A model generated the notes under the pieces. It was not told the origin of the DNA. It saw nothing but the letters and a program-made list of their open reading frames with translations, and searched no databases. Positions 21,754 to 29,050 of a DNA stretch of 29,961 nt are shown in pieces; the first letter of the stretch is position 1, and each line of letters begins with the position of its first letter. The translations under genes were made by a program, and so were the position numbers. This DNA comes from Thermococcus sp. (lineage in GTDB: Archaea; Methanobacteriota_B; Thermococci; Thermococcales; Thermococcaceae). The stretch covers positions 1-29,961 of the forward strand of contig JALTCK010000065.1 of assembly GCA_027074805.1 (NCBI GenBank), given 5' to 3'.

Positions 21754-21798
21754 TTTATACTCTACCCTTTAGTTGTAATTGGGTGAAGGTTGCTTCAC
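21754..21798 (+). promoter_or_regulatory. ABC-exporter promoter with hairpin-forming repeat at the start point
   Basis: TTTATA at 21754-21759 predicts transcription from about 21782. A perfect inverted repeat GTGAAG-GTTG-CTTCAC (21783-21798) begins there. It could be an operator or a 5' RNA hairpin. The distance from TATA to ATG 21823 (66 nt) exceeds the norm of about 35 nt in this window; TTG 21790, preceded by GGGTGA, would fit the norm. Confidence 0.5.
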
Positions 21799-21822
21799 TA
21801 CAATGCCCAGGGGGTAAGTGCT

Positions 21823-22686
21823 ATGATGTGGGGATTTCATCTGGAGTTTAAACAGAGCCTTCGAACAAAAAAGCTCTGGGTAATTCTTGGCATCATGATA
21901 TTGCTCTACATTCCGGTGTTTTACATCATAAAGAGCGTCGGGGGTTCAGAGATAACCGTTGGAGGTGCCATGGCGTTTCTAATACAGTTCGTTACTGGAA
22001 TGGCAGGCTTTTTCATTGGAATACTCGCCCTTCTAATGGGAGCAACTGCCATAAACAGCGAGGTCGAGAAGGGAACCCTTAGAGTTGCTATGAGTAAGCC
22101 GATAAAAAGAATCAGCTACATTGGGGGCAAGTTCCTGGCACATTCCGTCGTGCTCCTCCTTGCACTCCTTCTCTCGACGGTTGTCGGCATAGCAGGAGTG
22201 GTGTGGCTTGGAGCTCCCCTGACCAGCGAGCTCATAAGGGACGTTCTCCTGCTCAACATGCTGCTCCTCATTGCAATGATACAGCTGGTGGCCCTTGGTT
22301 ACATAATATCAACCCTGATAAAGTCATCAGGTTCGGCCCTTGGGATGGCGCTTGTCTTGGCCTTCATCATGTTCCTGATAATGCCCAACGTTGTTGGCTA
22401 CCTAACCTTCAAGGCCATCTCAGATCATCCGAACATGAGTTACGAGGAACTCCATCAACTAAGGAAAGACTATACCACCAAGTACCTCTTCTATGTGCCG
22501 ACTTCTCAGGTTAGCGTGATAACGGAGGATGTTAGTTCAACTGACGAGAACCTGGCAAACACCACGTACTATGGATTACCCCATGCCATAAAAAAGAATC
22601 CTGTGAATCTCGGAATTTTAATAGGATTAACCGTAGCCTACCTTGGAATTGGGTTCTTTAGATTCCTGAGAATGGACCTGAGGTGA
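21823..22686 (+). CDS. ABC-2 type transporter permease
   Basis: 287 aa and six probable membrane helices: LWVILGIMILLYIPVFYII; AMAFLIQFVTGMAGFFIGIL; a third at VVLLLALLLSTVVGIAGVVW; then VLLLNMLLLIAMIQLVALGY; LGMALVLAFIMFLIMPNVVG; and LGILIGLTVAYLGIGFF near the end. The ABC-2 hallmark EVEKGTLRVAMSKPIKRISY follows the second helix, and an extracytoplasmic loop lies before the last. Such permeases export drugs, lipids or polymers. ATG 21823 behind GGGGGT is preferred; a TTG at 21790 would add 11 residues. The ATPase RBS overlaps the stop of this gene, showing coupling. Confidence 0.85.
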   Translation: MMWGFHLEFKQSLRTKKLWVILGIMILLYIPVFYIIKSVGGSEITVGGAMAFLIQFVTGMAGFFIGILALLMGATAINSEVEKGTLRVAMSKPIKRISYIGGKFLAHSVVLLLALLLSTVVGIAGVVWLGAPLTSELIRDVLLLNMLLLIAMIQLVALGYIISTLIKSSGSALGMALVLAFIMFLIMPNVVGYLTFKAISDHPNMSYEELHQLRKDYTTKYLFYVPTSQVSVITEDVSSTDENLANTTYYGLPHAIKKNPVNLGILIGLTVAYLGIGFFRFLRMDLR

Positions 22687-22691
22687 TGAAA

Positions 22692-23609
22692 ATGCTCAAG
22701 ATTGAAAACCTCGTCAAAACGTACAAGGATGTTAAAGCCTTGGACGGTCTCAACCTCGAGGTCAAGCCAGGGCAGATCTATGGGTTCCTCGGACCGAATG
22801 GGGCTGGAAAAAGCACCACAATACTGAGCACCCTCGGGCTAATTTTCCCCCAGGAAGGCCGTATTCAACTTTTTGACGTCGAAGTTTTCAAGGACGGGAA
22901 GTTCGATGAGGCTAAACTTGTGGAGGTTAAAAAGAGAATAGGATACATGCCGGAGCACGCTACCCTCTGGGACTTCCTAACTCCAGTTCAAACCCTTGAC
23001 ATCATCGCCGACGCGTTTAACATACCAAAGGCTGAGAAGGAGAAGCGCATAAATGAACTCCTCAACCTTGTTGGTCTGAGCGATGATAGGAACCGAAAGG
23101 TTGGGAAGTTCTCAAAGGGAATGAGGCAGAGGCTCCTCTTGGCCCAGGCTCTCATCAATGACCCCGAGTTACTTATACTCGATGAGCCCATGACCGGTCT
23201 CGACCCAACGGGCATTGCGGAGTTCAAGGAGATCATCAGAGAGCAGAAAAAAGCCGGCAAGACCGTGTTTTTCTCAAGCCACATCCTAGCCCACGTTGAG
23301 GAGATATGCGACACCGTAGGAGTTATCGTTAAAGGAAAGCTCCGGGTGGAAGACAATCTTGAGAGCATAAAAAGAGAGTTTTTGCGGAAAGCTGGGTACA
23401 CGATACTCGTCGAAACAAACGTTCCAGTCGACTGGAGCCCCTCGGGATGGAATGTAACTCCCCTCGGGGAGAAGAGATACAGGATAGCGGCTGAGGAGGA
23501 CATAAGGGAGGGAGTTCATGACTACGTTGCAAGCCAAGGCGCGAAGATTCTAACAATGCAGGTAAAGGAACCCAGCCTCGAGGAGATATTCCTCAAAATG
23601 GTGGAGTGA
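22692..23609 (+). CDS. ABC-2 type transporter ATP-binding protein
   Basis: 305 aa, partner of the preceding permease. Walker A is GPNGAGKSTT; the Q-loop region reads IGYMPEHATL, with Glu as is usual in CcmA/NatA-like ATPases; the signature is FSKGMRQRLLLAQAL; Walker B is LLILDEPMTGLDP; the H-loop is VFFSSHIL. A C-terminal regulatory part (VETNVPVDWSPSGWNVTPLG) ends in the common QVKEPSLEEIFLKM. GGTGAT precedes ATG 22692 by 4 nt, so the earlier GTG and ATG are inside the RBS. Only 3 bases separate its stop from that of the convergent UbiD gene. Substrate unknown. Confidence 0.93.
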   Translation: MLKIENLVKTYKDVKALDGLNLEVKPGQIYGFLGPNGAGKSTTILSTLGLIFPQEGRIQLFDVEVFKDGKFDEAKLVEVKKRIGYMPEHATLWDFLTPVQTLDIIADAFNIPKAEKEKRINELLNLVGLSDDRNRKVGKFSKGMRQRLLLAQALINDPELLILDEPMTGLDPTGIAEFKEIIREQKKAGKTVFFSSHILAHVEEICDTVGVIVKGKLRVEDNLESIKREFLRKAGYTILVETNVPVDWSPSGWNVTPLGEKRYRIAAEEDIREGVHDYVASQGAKILTMQVKEPSLEEIFLKMVE

Positions 23610-23612
23610 GGG

Positions 23613-24878
23613 TTAAACTTTCGCCCTCTCGAACTCCTCCTTTCTTTCCAGCGGCTTTGTCGCATCTATACCCCACTTGGCGGTGAGGCTCTTCCTCGCC
23701 GATGGATCCAGCGATGAGCCCCTCGCGTTCGGAATAATCACCAGATCCTTGTCTGCCTGGAAGCGCGTCGCCACAGCCCATTCCACATCGCGGTCATCGT
23801 AAATGTTGATGTCCTCGTCGACGACGACAACGTGCTTCAGGCTCGGGTGACCTGCGAAGGCAGCCAGTATTGCATTCTTGCCGTCGCCATCGTGCTGTTT
23901 GGTTATGCTGACGACGGCATGGAGCCACATCGAACCCCCTTCCGTCAGGCGAACCCCATGAACCTTGGGAACGACGCGCTTGACGCTCGCATATATCTGG
24001 GGCTCCTTCGGAAGACCCATGAGCATGAAGTGCTCGTAGCCACCGGGAAGGAGAGCGTGGAAAACCGGCTCTTCAACATGATGCATCCTCTCAAAGACCA
24101 CCATGGGCTGCTTTCGGACGTAGTCATACGTGCCCGTTATGTCCACAAATGGCCCTTCGTCAGTGAGCTCTGGGGTGATCTTGGCCTCGAAGACGAACTC
24201 ACTCTCCACTGGTACGGGAATGCCACCGAGTTGAAAAACCTCGAGGGGGCTCCCAAAGGTTGCCTGCTTCAGCCTCGAAGCTATCTCCAGTTCGCTGATT
24301 CCATAGGCTGTGCTCGTCGCCCCTGCAAGGAGAAGGTAAACAGGATTTCCTACGATGATTCTGACGTCAAGTTCCTCCCCCTGTTCGGCTTTTTCCCTCC
24401 ACATTGAGTAGAGGTGCCTCGGAACGAGCCTTATCGCGGCAGTTTTGTCTCCATTCACCATAATTCTGTGGAAAGACATATTGGCAAAGCCATTTCCATC
24501 CTTTGCAATCACCATGGCAGAGGTAAAGTACTGCCCCCCGTCTTTCGGATAGTACTTTGGAACCGGTAGCTCCAGAAGGGAGAAATCCACTGTAGAGTTT
24601 CTGAGGAACGGGGCTTCTTCAACCATCTTGTAGGGGGAGGGATTCTCCATGGCATCGGCCATAATTTGAAGAAGATCCTCCTTTTTTACTCCAAGATATC
24701 CTGCTATCCTTTCACGAGTACTCCAAATGTTGCCGATTACTTCCCAGCCATCCACGTTTTCGAAGAGAACTGGCCTATCGCGATATTTTAGCAGATATTT
24801 AGTTATCTCAAGTTCTTTTTTTACTGGCTCTTTTATAACAACGAGATCATCGAGGGTTTGAAGGATTTCTCTGATCAT
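23613..24878 (-). CDS. UbiD-family decarboxylase, probable archaeal mevalonate-pathway enzyme
   Basis: 421 aa. UbiD enzymes use prenylated FMN to decarboxylate alpha,beta-unsaturated acids. Conserved parts include FTSAMVIAKDGNGFANMSFHRI, RLVPRHLYSMW and the acidic cluster FVFEAKITPELTDEGPFVDI that holds active-site Glu residues, then VVVVDEDINIYDDRDVEWAVATR and a C-terminal KWGIDATKPL. Archaea without phosphomevalonate decarboxylase use a UbiD homologue as trans-anhydromevalonate-5-phosphate decarboxylase; this single chromosomal copy in a Thermococcales genome is a good candidate, but that is inference. ATG 24878 follows GGTGGGAAC. It shares its TATA region with the divergent helicase gene. 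Confidence 0.87.
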   Translation of the reverse strand: MIREILQTLDDLVVIKEPVKKELEITKYLLKYRDRPVLFENVDGWEVIGNIWSTRERIAGYLGVKKEDLLQIMADAMENPSPYKMVEEAPFLRNSTVDFSLLELPVPKYYPKDGGQYFTSAMVIAKDGNGFANMSFHRIMVNGDKTAAIRLVPRHLYSMWREKAEQGEELDVRIIVGNPVYLLLAGATSTAYGISELEIASRLKQATFGSPLEVFQLGGIPVPVESEFVFEAKITPELTDEGPFVDITGTYDYVRKQPMVVFERMHHVEEPVFHALLPGGYEHFMLMGLPKEPQIYASVKRVVPKVHGVRLTEGGSMWLHAVVSITKQHDGDGKNAILAAFAGHPSLKHVVVVDEDINIYDDRDVEWAVATRFQADKDLVIIPNARGSSLDPSARKSLTAKWGIDATKPLERKEEFERAKV

Positions 24879-24902
24879 GTTCCCACCTTAAAACATTGTT
24901 CC

Positions 24903-24923
24903 AAAAGGTCTATAAAGCCTTTT
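24903..24923. promoter_or_regulatory. Symmetric bidirectional promoter, ubiD-like and XPB-like genes
   Basis: AAAAGG (24903-24908) and its exact complement CCTTTT (24918-24923) flank TCTATAAAG, so both strands read AAAAGG (BRE-like) then a TATA box (centre 24913.5). The minus ATG (24878) is 35.5 nt away; plus ATGs 24946 and 24952 are 32.5 and 38.5 nt away. No other TATA-like box lies in the gap apart from weak A/T runs. Confidence 0.65.
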
Positions 24924-24945
24924 TCCAAACTTTCTGCGATTGGCC

Positions 24946-26334
24946 ATGCCTATGGTTGTCCTGAGGATTCCAGACGGCTCGGCATTGGTACATATAGAAA
25001 AAGCTGACCCACAGCTCTATTTTAAAATATACGAGCTTTTGACCTACAAAAAGGACTTTGGAAGATGGGAAAAGCCAGAAAGCCTCTACGACCCCTATGA
25101 GAAGACGTTTCCCATTGGTGTCCTTCCCAGGGTCAAGAAATTCCTTAACACTCAGGGTTATCGGGTCAGGATAAAGGATGAGAGAAAGCTGATGGGAATA
25201 AAGTTGAACTCCAGCTGGAACGAGAGATACGTCATGAGAAAGTACCAGAAGAAAGCCGTGAAAACCGCACTCAGGAACAAGATGGGTGTTTTGGCCCTGC
25301 CCGTTGGGAGTGGGAAAACCATAGTCGGGTTGAGAATCATCCACGAGGTTGATTATCCCTCCTTAATAGTAGTCCACACAAAAGAACTTCTCTACCAGTG
25401 GGCGGAGAAAGTCAATGAGACACTCGGAATTGAGCCTGGCATCGTGGGGGACAATAAATGGGAAGAAAGAGGGATAACGGTTGCAATGATACAGACTCTC
25501 CTCTCAAGGGGAGCAGATAAACTGCAAAACAACTATGCCCTCCTTATGTTTGACGAGTGCCACAGAACCTCTGCGGCTGAAAAGTTCTACCAACTTGGCC
25601 TCTTACTGCCTCAGATATACCGATTTGGACTCTCCGCAACACCATGGAGAAGAGTTAAGGGGGAGGAGATCAAGATAGAAGCTGTTGTTGGACCCATAAT
25701 TTTTGAAGTCCGGGCAGAAGACCTGATAAATGAAAAGTTTCTTGCAAAGCCGAAGTTTGAGATTATAACCTACGAATCAACTATGCCGTCTTTCAGTGAA
25801 CGTTATAAGGAACTCTATGAGGAGATGATAATGAACAACGACGAGAGAAATCGAGCCATAGTCAAAAAGGCTGTGGAACTTGCCAAAAAAGGCCACAGAA
25901 TTCTTATAGATGTGAAAAGAATAGAACATGGTAAAATCCTCAAGGATATGCTCGCCAAGGAAGGGGTAAAAGCAGAGTTCCTCAGTTCGGAGAGTCCAAA
26001 CAGATGGGAGATACTGGAGGATTTCAAGGAAGGGAAGATTCCCGTCCTCATATCTACCCTCCTAAAGGAAGGAGTTGATATACCAGAGATATCTGCCATA
26101 ATACTTGCTGGAGGGGGAAAGAGCGATATAATGACTATTCAGACGATAGGGAGAGCCCTACGGCCAAAGGCTGGTATGAAAGCTGTCATAGTTGATGTCC
26201 AGGATGACGACCCGCTCCTTTTCACACACTTTATAGAGAGGCAAAAAGCCCTCAAACAGTACTATGGCAGATACTACGACAAAGAAACCGGCTCAAAGCC
26301 CAAGAAGAAGGTCTCCAAAAAGGGCAGCTCTTGA
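24946..26334 (+). CDS. XPB/Rad25-like superfamily 2 helicase
   Basis: 462 aa. Motifs in order: Q-tip-like RKYQKKAV, Walker A LPVGSGKT, DEAH-box variant FDECH, SATP (motif III), VLISTLLKEGVDIPEI (motifs IV-V) and QTIGRALRP (VI). About 90 N-terminal residues with no clear motif resemble the damage-recognition position of XPB, and a lysine-rich tail (GSKPKKKVSKKGSS) ends the protein. DNA unwinding in repair is inferred. The Bax1 nuclease gene that usually neighbours archaeal xpb is absent. Start could be ATG 24946 or 24952; with no RBS and a TATA at 24911-24916 the transcript may be nearly leaderless. Its end overlaps truA by 42 bases. Confidence 0.87.
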   Translation: MPMVVLRIPDGSALVHIEKADPQLYFKIYELLTYKKDFGRWEKPESLYDPYEKTFPIGVLPRVKKFLNTQGYRVRIKDERKLMGIKLNSSWNERYVMRKYQKKAVKTALRNKMGVLALPVGSGKTIVGLRIIHEVDYPSLIVVHTKELLYQWAEKVNETLGIEPGIVGDNKWEERGITVAMIQTLLSRGADKLQNNYALLMFDECHRTSAAEKFYQLGLLLPQIYRFGLSATPWRRVKGEEIKIEAVVGPIIFEVRAEDLINEKFLAKPKFEIITYESTMPSFSERYKELYEEMIMNNDERNRAIVKKAVELAKKGHRILIDVKRIEHGKILKDMLAKEGVKAEFLSSESPNRWEILEDFKEGKIPVLISTLLKEGVDIPEISAIILAGGGKSDIMTIQTIGRALRPKAGMKAVIVDVQDDDPLLFTHFIERQKALKQYYGRYYDKETGSKPKKKVSKKGSS

Positions 26335-27096
26335 AAAGGCTTCCGAATAGCGGTTGAAAATGTCCCTCCTGACTTTTTTTAGTGTCTTCCCATCAACTTC
26401 AAACTTCAGGCCTGGATAGGATATCTCCCAAAGGATCAGGGGTTCCGGGGGTGCGGGGGGAATTTTTTTTGAATACTCCCCAGATAGCATGCTCTCAATT
26501 TCTCTGGGCTCAAGAAGGCCCAGACCACAGAGACGGAGGGCATTGACAATTCTGCGCACCATCTCCCACAGGAAACTTTTCCCAGTTATTTGAATCACGT
26601 AGTACCCACTCCTTTGGAGGAGTTTTATGGAAGTTATTTCTCTTACCGGATCTTTGTCTGGCTCGAGTCTTGCAAAGGCCGAGAAATCGTGCACCCCCTC
26701 AAAAATCCTGGAGCATTCCGAAATCTTTGGGATATCAAAGCCCTCGTCCACGAGGTAGTACCGGTATGTCTTGGACTCAGCCCAGAACCGGGGGTGGAAG
26801 TCATCCGGGACCTCAGAAACCCCAAGAATCCAGACGTCATTCAGATGATAGTTCAGAACATCCGGCCTGGCCAGGTCGCCTCTCTCGCCGGGGATGAACG
26901 ACACGACGTTGAAGAAAGCGGAAACTCCCCTGTCTGTCCTGGAGGCACCTTTGAAATCGTTTGTCTCCGGGCTCTCGATGATCCTCAACTTTTCAAGAAC
27001 CCTTATGAGCTCTCCCTCAACCGTCCTAACGCCCGGTTGTCTCTGAAAACCATAGAATGCCTTTCCGTCGTAGGCTATCCGCATCGCAAGCTTCAT
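26293..27096 (-). CDS. truA: tRNA pseudouridine synthase A
   Basis: 267 aa. TruA converts uridines at positions 38-40 of the tRNA anticodon arm to pseudouridine. LAMRIAYDGKAFYGFQRQP begins the fold, and the catalytic Asp lies in GASRTDRGVSAFFNVVSF. TYRYYLVDEG, GVHDFSAFAR and TGKSFLWEMVRRIVNALRLCGLG are further family blocks. The start is ATG 27096: TTTATA (27118-27123, minus) is only 24.5 nt away, so the message is probably leaderless; longer in-frame reading to 27189 would cross the promoter. ATG 27084 is the alternative. The last 14 codons overlap the lysine-rich tail of the convergent helicase. Confidence 0.93.
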   Translation of the reverse strand: MKLAMRIAYDGKAFYGFQRQPGVRTVEGELIRVLEKLRIIESPETNDFKGASRTDRGVSAFFNVVSFIPGERGDLARPDVLNYHLNDVWILGVSEVPDDFHPRFWAESKTYRYYLVDEGFDIPKISECSRIFEGVHDFSAFARLEPDKDPVREITSIKLLQRSGYYVIQITGKSFLWEMVRRIVNALRLCGLGLLEPREIESMLSGEYSKKIPPAPPEPLILWEISYPGLKFEVDGKTLKKVRRDIFNRYSEAFSRAALFGDLLLGL

Positions 27097-27115
27097 GTCC
27101 TTGTTTAAGGTGGAG

Positions 27116-27131
27116 CCTATAAATGTCTTTT
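27116..27131 (-). promoter_or_regulatory. truA promoter
   Basis: On the minus strand, AAAAGACATTTATAGG supplies a purine-rich BRE and a TTTATA box. The expected start near 27095 coincides with ATG 27096, consistent with a leaderless mRNA. Confidence 0.55.
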
Positions 27132-27210
27132 CCTGACAGTGTTCCAAATTATTTGACAAATGTAAATAAATTTTTCGAACGTGGATCACTAGAATAAGCG
27201 AAAATATGAT

Positions 27211-27226
27211 AAACCCTTATGGGTTT
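27211..27226 (+). promoter_or_regulatory. Inverted repeat in leader of the micro-ORF
   Basis: AAACCC-TTAT-GGGTTT is a perfect 6-base inverted repeat with a 4-base loop. Outer bases GATAA (27208-27212) can also pair with TTATC (27230-27234) if bases bulge on the 3' side. The structure ends next to the GGGTGATG ribosome binding site of the micro-ORF, so it could gate translation, or be a DNA operator. Confidence 0.4.
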
Positions 27227-27244
27227 CTGTTATCGGGTGATGGA

Positions 27245-27337
27245 ATGCACGGGATAGAAGACGTTGAGATCATAGCCCACATAACCAACTTCGAGTTAAT
27301 GTACGAGATGCTTAAAAAGAGTGTAAAAGAGGACTAG
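27245..27337 (+). CDS. Candidate 30-residue micro-ORF, function unknown
   Basis: A reading frame begins MHGIEDVEIIAHITNFELMY and ends EMLKKSVKED. The RBS GGTGAT (27236-27241) lies 3 nt before ATG 27245, exactly as at 19857 and near the spacing at other starts here. The peptide is predicted mostly helical and acidic with a basic patch near the end. The frame stays open back to ATG 27206, giving a 43-residue version without RBS. An A/T-rich TATA candidate (AAATAAAT, 27164-27171) lies upstream. It is divergent from truA and its stop overlaps the pheT stop by 3-4 bases. No family recognised; too short for most gene callers. Confidence 0.5.
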   Translation: MHGIEDVEIIAHITNFELMYEMLKKSVKED

Positions 27338-29040
27338 ATATAGGGGTCTGTGTATAGGGGTCTCAGGAAAATCTCAAAACCTGCTACTGGCATTTCGATT
27401 CCCCATTTTTCTAAAACCGCTGGATGCACCTCTCCTATGACGCCGATCGCCTCACCGTTAACGAGTATCTTGCCTGTTCTTCCGGGGATAAAGCTCGGGT
27501 GTTCCATTTCTTCAAGCTCATAATCGAAGCCCAGGTGGTGGATGACTGAATCGAGTATTTCCTTAGCATCAGTGAAGGTAACCCTCGGCTGGGCAAGGAC
27601 AATCGCCAGCTTGCTCTCGCTCACAGTTTTGGTTTCTCTGCTCTCGTCGATAAGAGTAGCTTTCCCAACCTCAAAGAGCCTCTGGGGGTATTCCTCGTGA
27701 GTATTCTGACTCAGGAAATCGAGGAGGCTCGGTAAAAGCCAACTTCTCAAAGCGGACCACTTGGGGCTTATCGGATTCTCTATCTCGACAAGTTCGGCAG
27801 GGGGGTTGTTGGAGTAGTCCTTTCCGTATTTGAGTTCCATTCTTTCGTACTGGGCTTCCTTGTTTGTCAAGTTGAAAGTCATGACCTCTTGGAGTCCATA
27901 GCCGATCATAAGATCCCTCACGGCATTTTCAAAGTCAATGAACTCGTCGCCGCGCCCTTGGACAGTCAACCTTGGCTCCTCTGGCTCAATTTCATTGTAG
28001 CCGTAGGCTATGAGAACGTCTTCAAGAATATCCCTCGCGTGCATTATATCGTCGCGGAACGCAGGATAAAGGAGCTTAGCCCTTCCGTCTTCAAGCTCCG
28101 CCTCATACATCATCTTTTCGAGGAGCTCCTTGATCTCTTCATCCTTCAAGTGGAGGCCAGCTAGCTTTCTGATGTAGTCCAGCTCAACATCAAAGCTCTT
28201 AGGAGTTAAATCTGGCGTTTCAACCTCGAAGTCCGGATAAACTACCTTGACGCTTTTGATTTTTCCCCCGCGTTCCGCAAGAGCGGTAACGACTACGTTC
28301 AAAGCTAGCATGATCTTATTCAGGTCCCAGCCGGTGACATCGACGAAGACGTTCCTCGTCTTGGTCGTCACCCTCCCAGTTATCTCGGAGTTTATAACTG
28401 GGGGCATTGAGAGAACTTTGCCCTCGCTGTCGACTAAAAGAGGGTAGTAGGGTTTATCTTTGATCAGGGGTCCATACTCCTTGCCTTTCTCGTGCTTCTC
28501 TAGGATTTCTTCAAGCGTTAGCTCCTCCTCGAAGCCGAGCGGGACAAACTTCTTGGTTTTCTCTGCCGCACGATAGTAGAGTGGGGGTTTCACCCTGTCA
28601 AAGTCAAATATCCCAATCGCTACCTCCCTTCTCCGCCTTCCAAATGTCAGCGCCACCTTCTCCTGAAGGTTGATCATCTGTTTGAGGGCTTCATCGTCAA
28701 GTTTTAGTCCTGCAACGATTGCATAAACACCGTAGGGCCTTATCTCTTTCAACTTCTCATCTACGTAAACGGTAACGTCGCTCTTCTCGACCTCATACCT
28801 TGGCAGACCTTTCTCTATTCCTAAGGCCCACTTAACTTGTCTCGCTATCCCCTCGGCGCTCCAGAGGTCGGGCCTGTTGGTGTCCTTGGAGTCTGCCTTG
28901 AAGTATATTTCACCGTTTTCCTCCCAGACGTCGTCGAGCTCACATTTCGCGTACAGGAAGAGGTCCTCCCACTCCTCAACGGTGAACTCCTTTCCGATGA
29001 GCCTCTCAAGGTCGGACTTTGAAACGTCGAACTTCGGCAT
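27334..29040 (-). CDS. pheT: Phenylalanyl-tRNA synthetase beta subunit
   Basis: 568 aa, archaeal/eukaryotic type without the bacterial N-terminal tRNA-binding module. MPKFDVSKSDLERLIGKEF begins the chain. The B3/B4 editing region (FADSKDTNRPDLWSAEGIAR variant KADSKDTNRPDLW; EVAIGIFDFDRV; GRVTTKTRNVFVDVTG) and the B5 domain (SFDVELDYIRKLAGL; YPAFRDDIMHARDILEDV) are recognisable, then a pseudo-catalytic class II module (EVMTFNLTNKE ... LRSWLLPSLLDFLSQN; RLFEVGKA). It edits misacylated Tyr-tRNA-Phe. ATG 29040 follows GGTGATGGTC; two earlier in-frame ATGs lie in that RBS area. It starts 10 bases after the pheS stop. Confidence 0.97.
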   Translation of the reverse strand: MPKFDVSKSDLERLIGKEFTVEEWEDLFLYAKCELDDVWEENGEIYFKADSKDTNRPDLWSAEGIARQVKWALGIEKGLPRYEVEKSDVTVYVDEKLKEIRPYGVYAIVAGLKLDDEALKQMINLQEKVALTFGRRRREVAIGIFDFDRVKPPLYYRAAEKTKKFVPLGFEEELTLEEILEKHEKGKEYGPLIKDKPYYPLLVDSEGKVLSMPPVINSEITGRVTTKTRNVFVDVTGWDLNKIMLALNVVVTALAERGGKIKSVKVVYPDFEVETPDLTPKSFDVELDYIRKLAGLHLKDEEIKELLEKMMYEAELEDGRAKLLYPAFRDDIMHARDILEDVLIAYGYNEIEPEEPRLTVQGRGDEFIDFENAVRDLMIGYGLQEVMTFNLTNKEAQYERMELKYGKDYSNNPPAELVEIENPISPKWSALRSWLLPSLLDFLSQNTHEEYPQRLFEVGKATLIDESRETKTVSESKLAIVLAQPRVTFTDAKEILDSVIHHLGFDYELEEMEHPSFIPGRTGKILVNGEAIGVIGEVHPAVLEKWGIEMPVAGFEIFLRPLYTDPYI

Positions 29041-29050
29041 GACCATCACC

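Noticed and set aside
27097..27189. 31-codon N-terminal extension of TruA
   Set aside because: It would cross the TATA box at 27118-27123; family homology starts at about KLAMRIAYDG.
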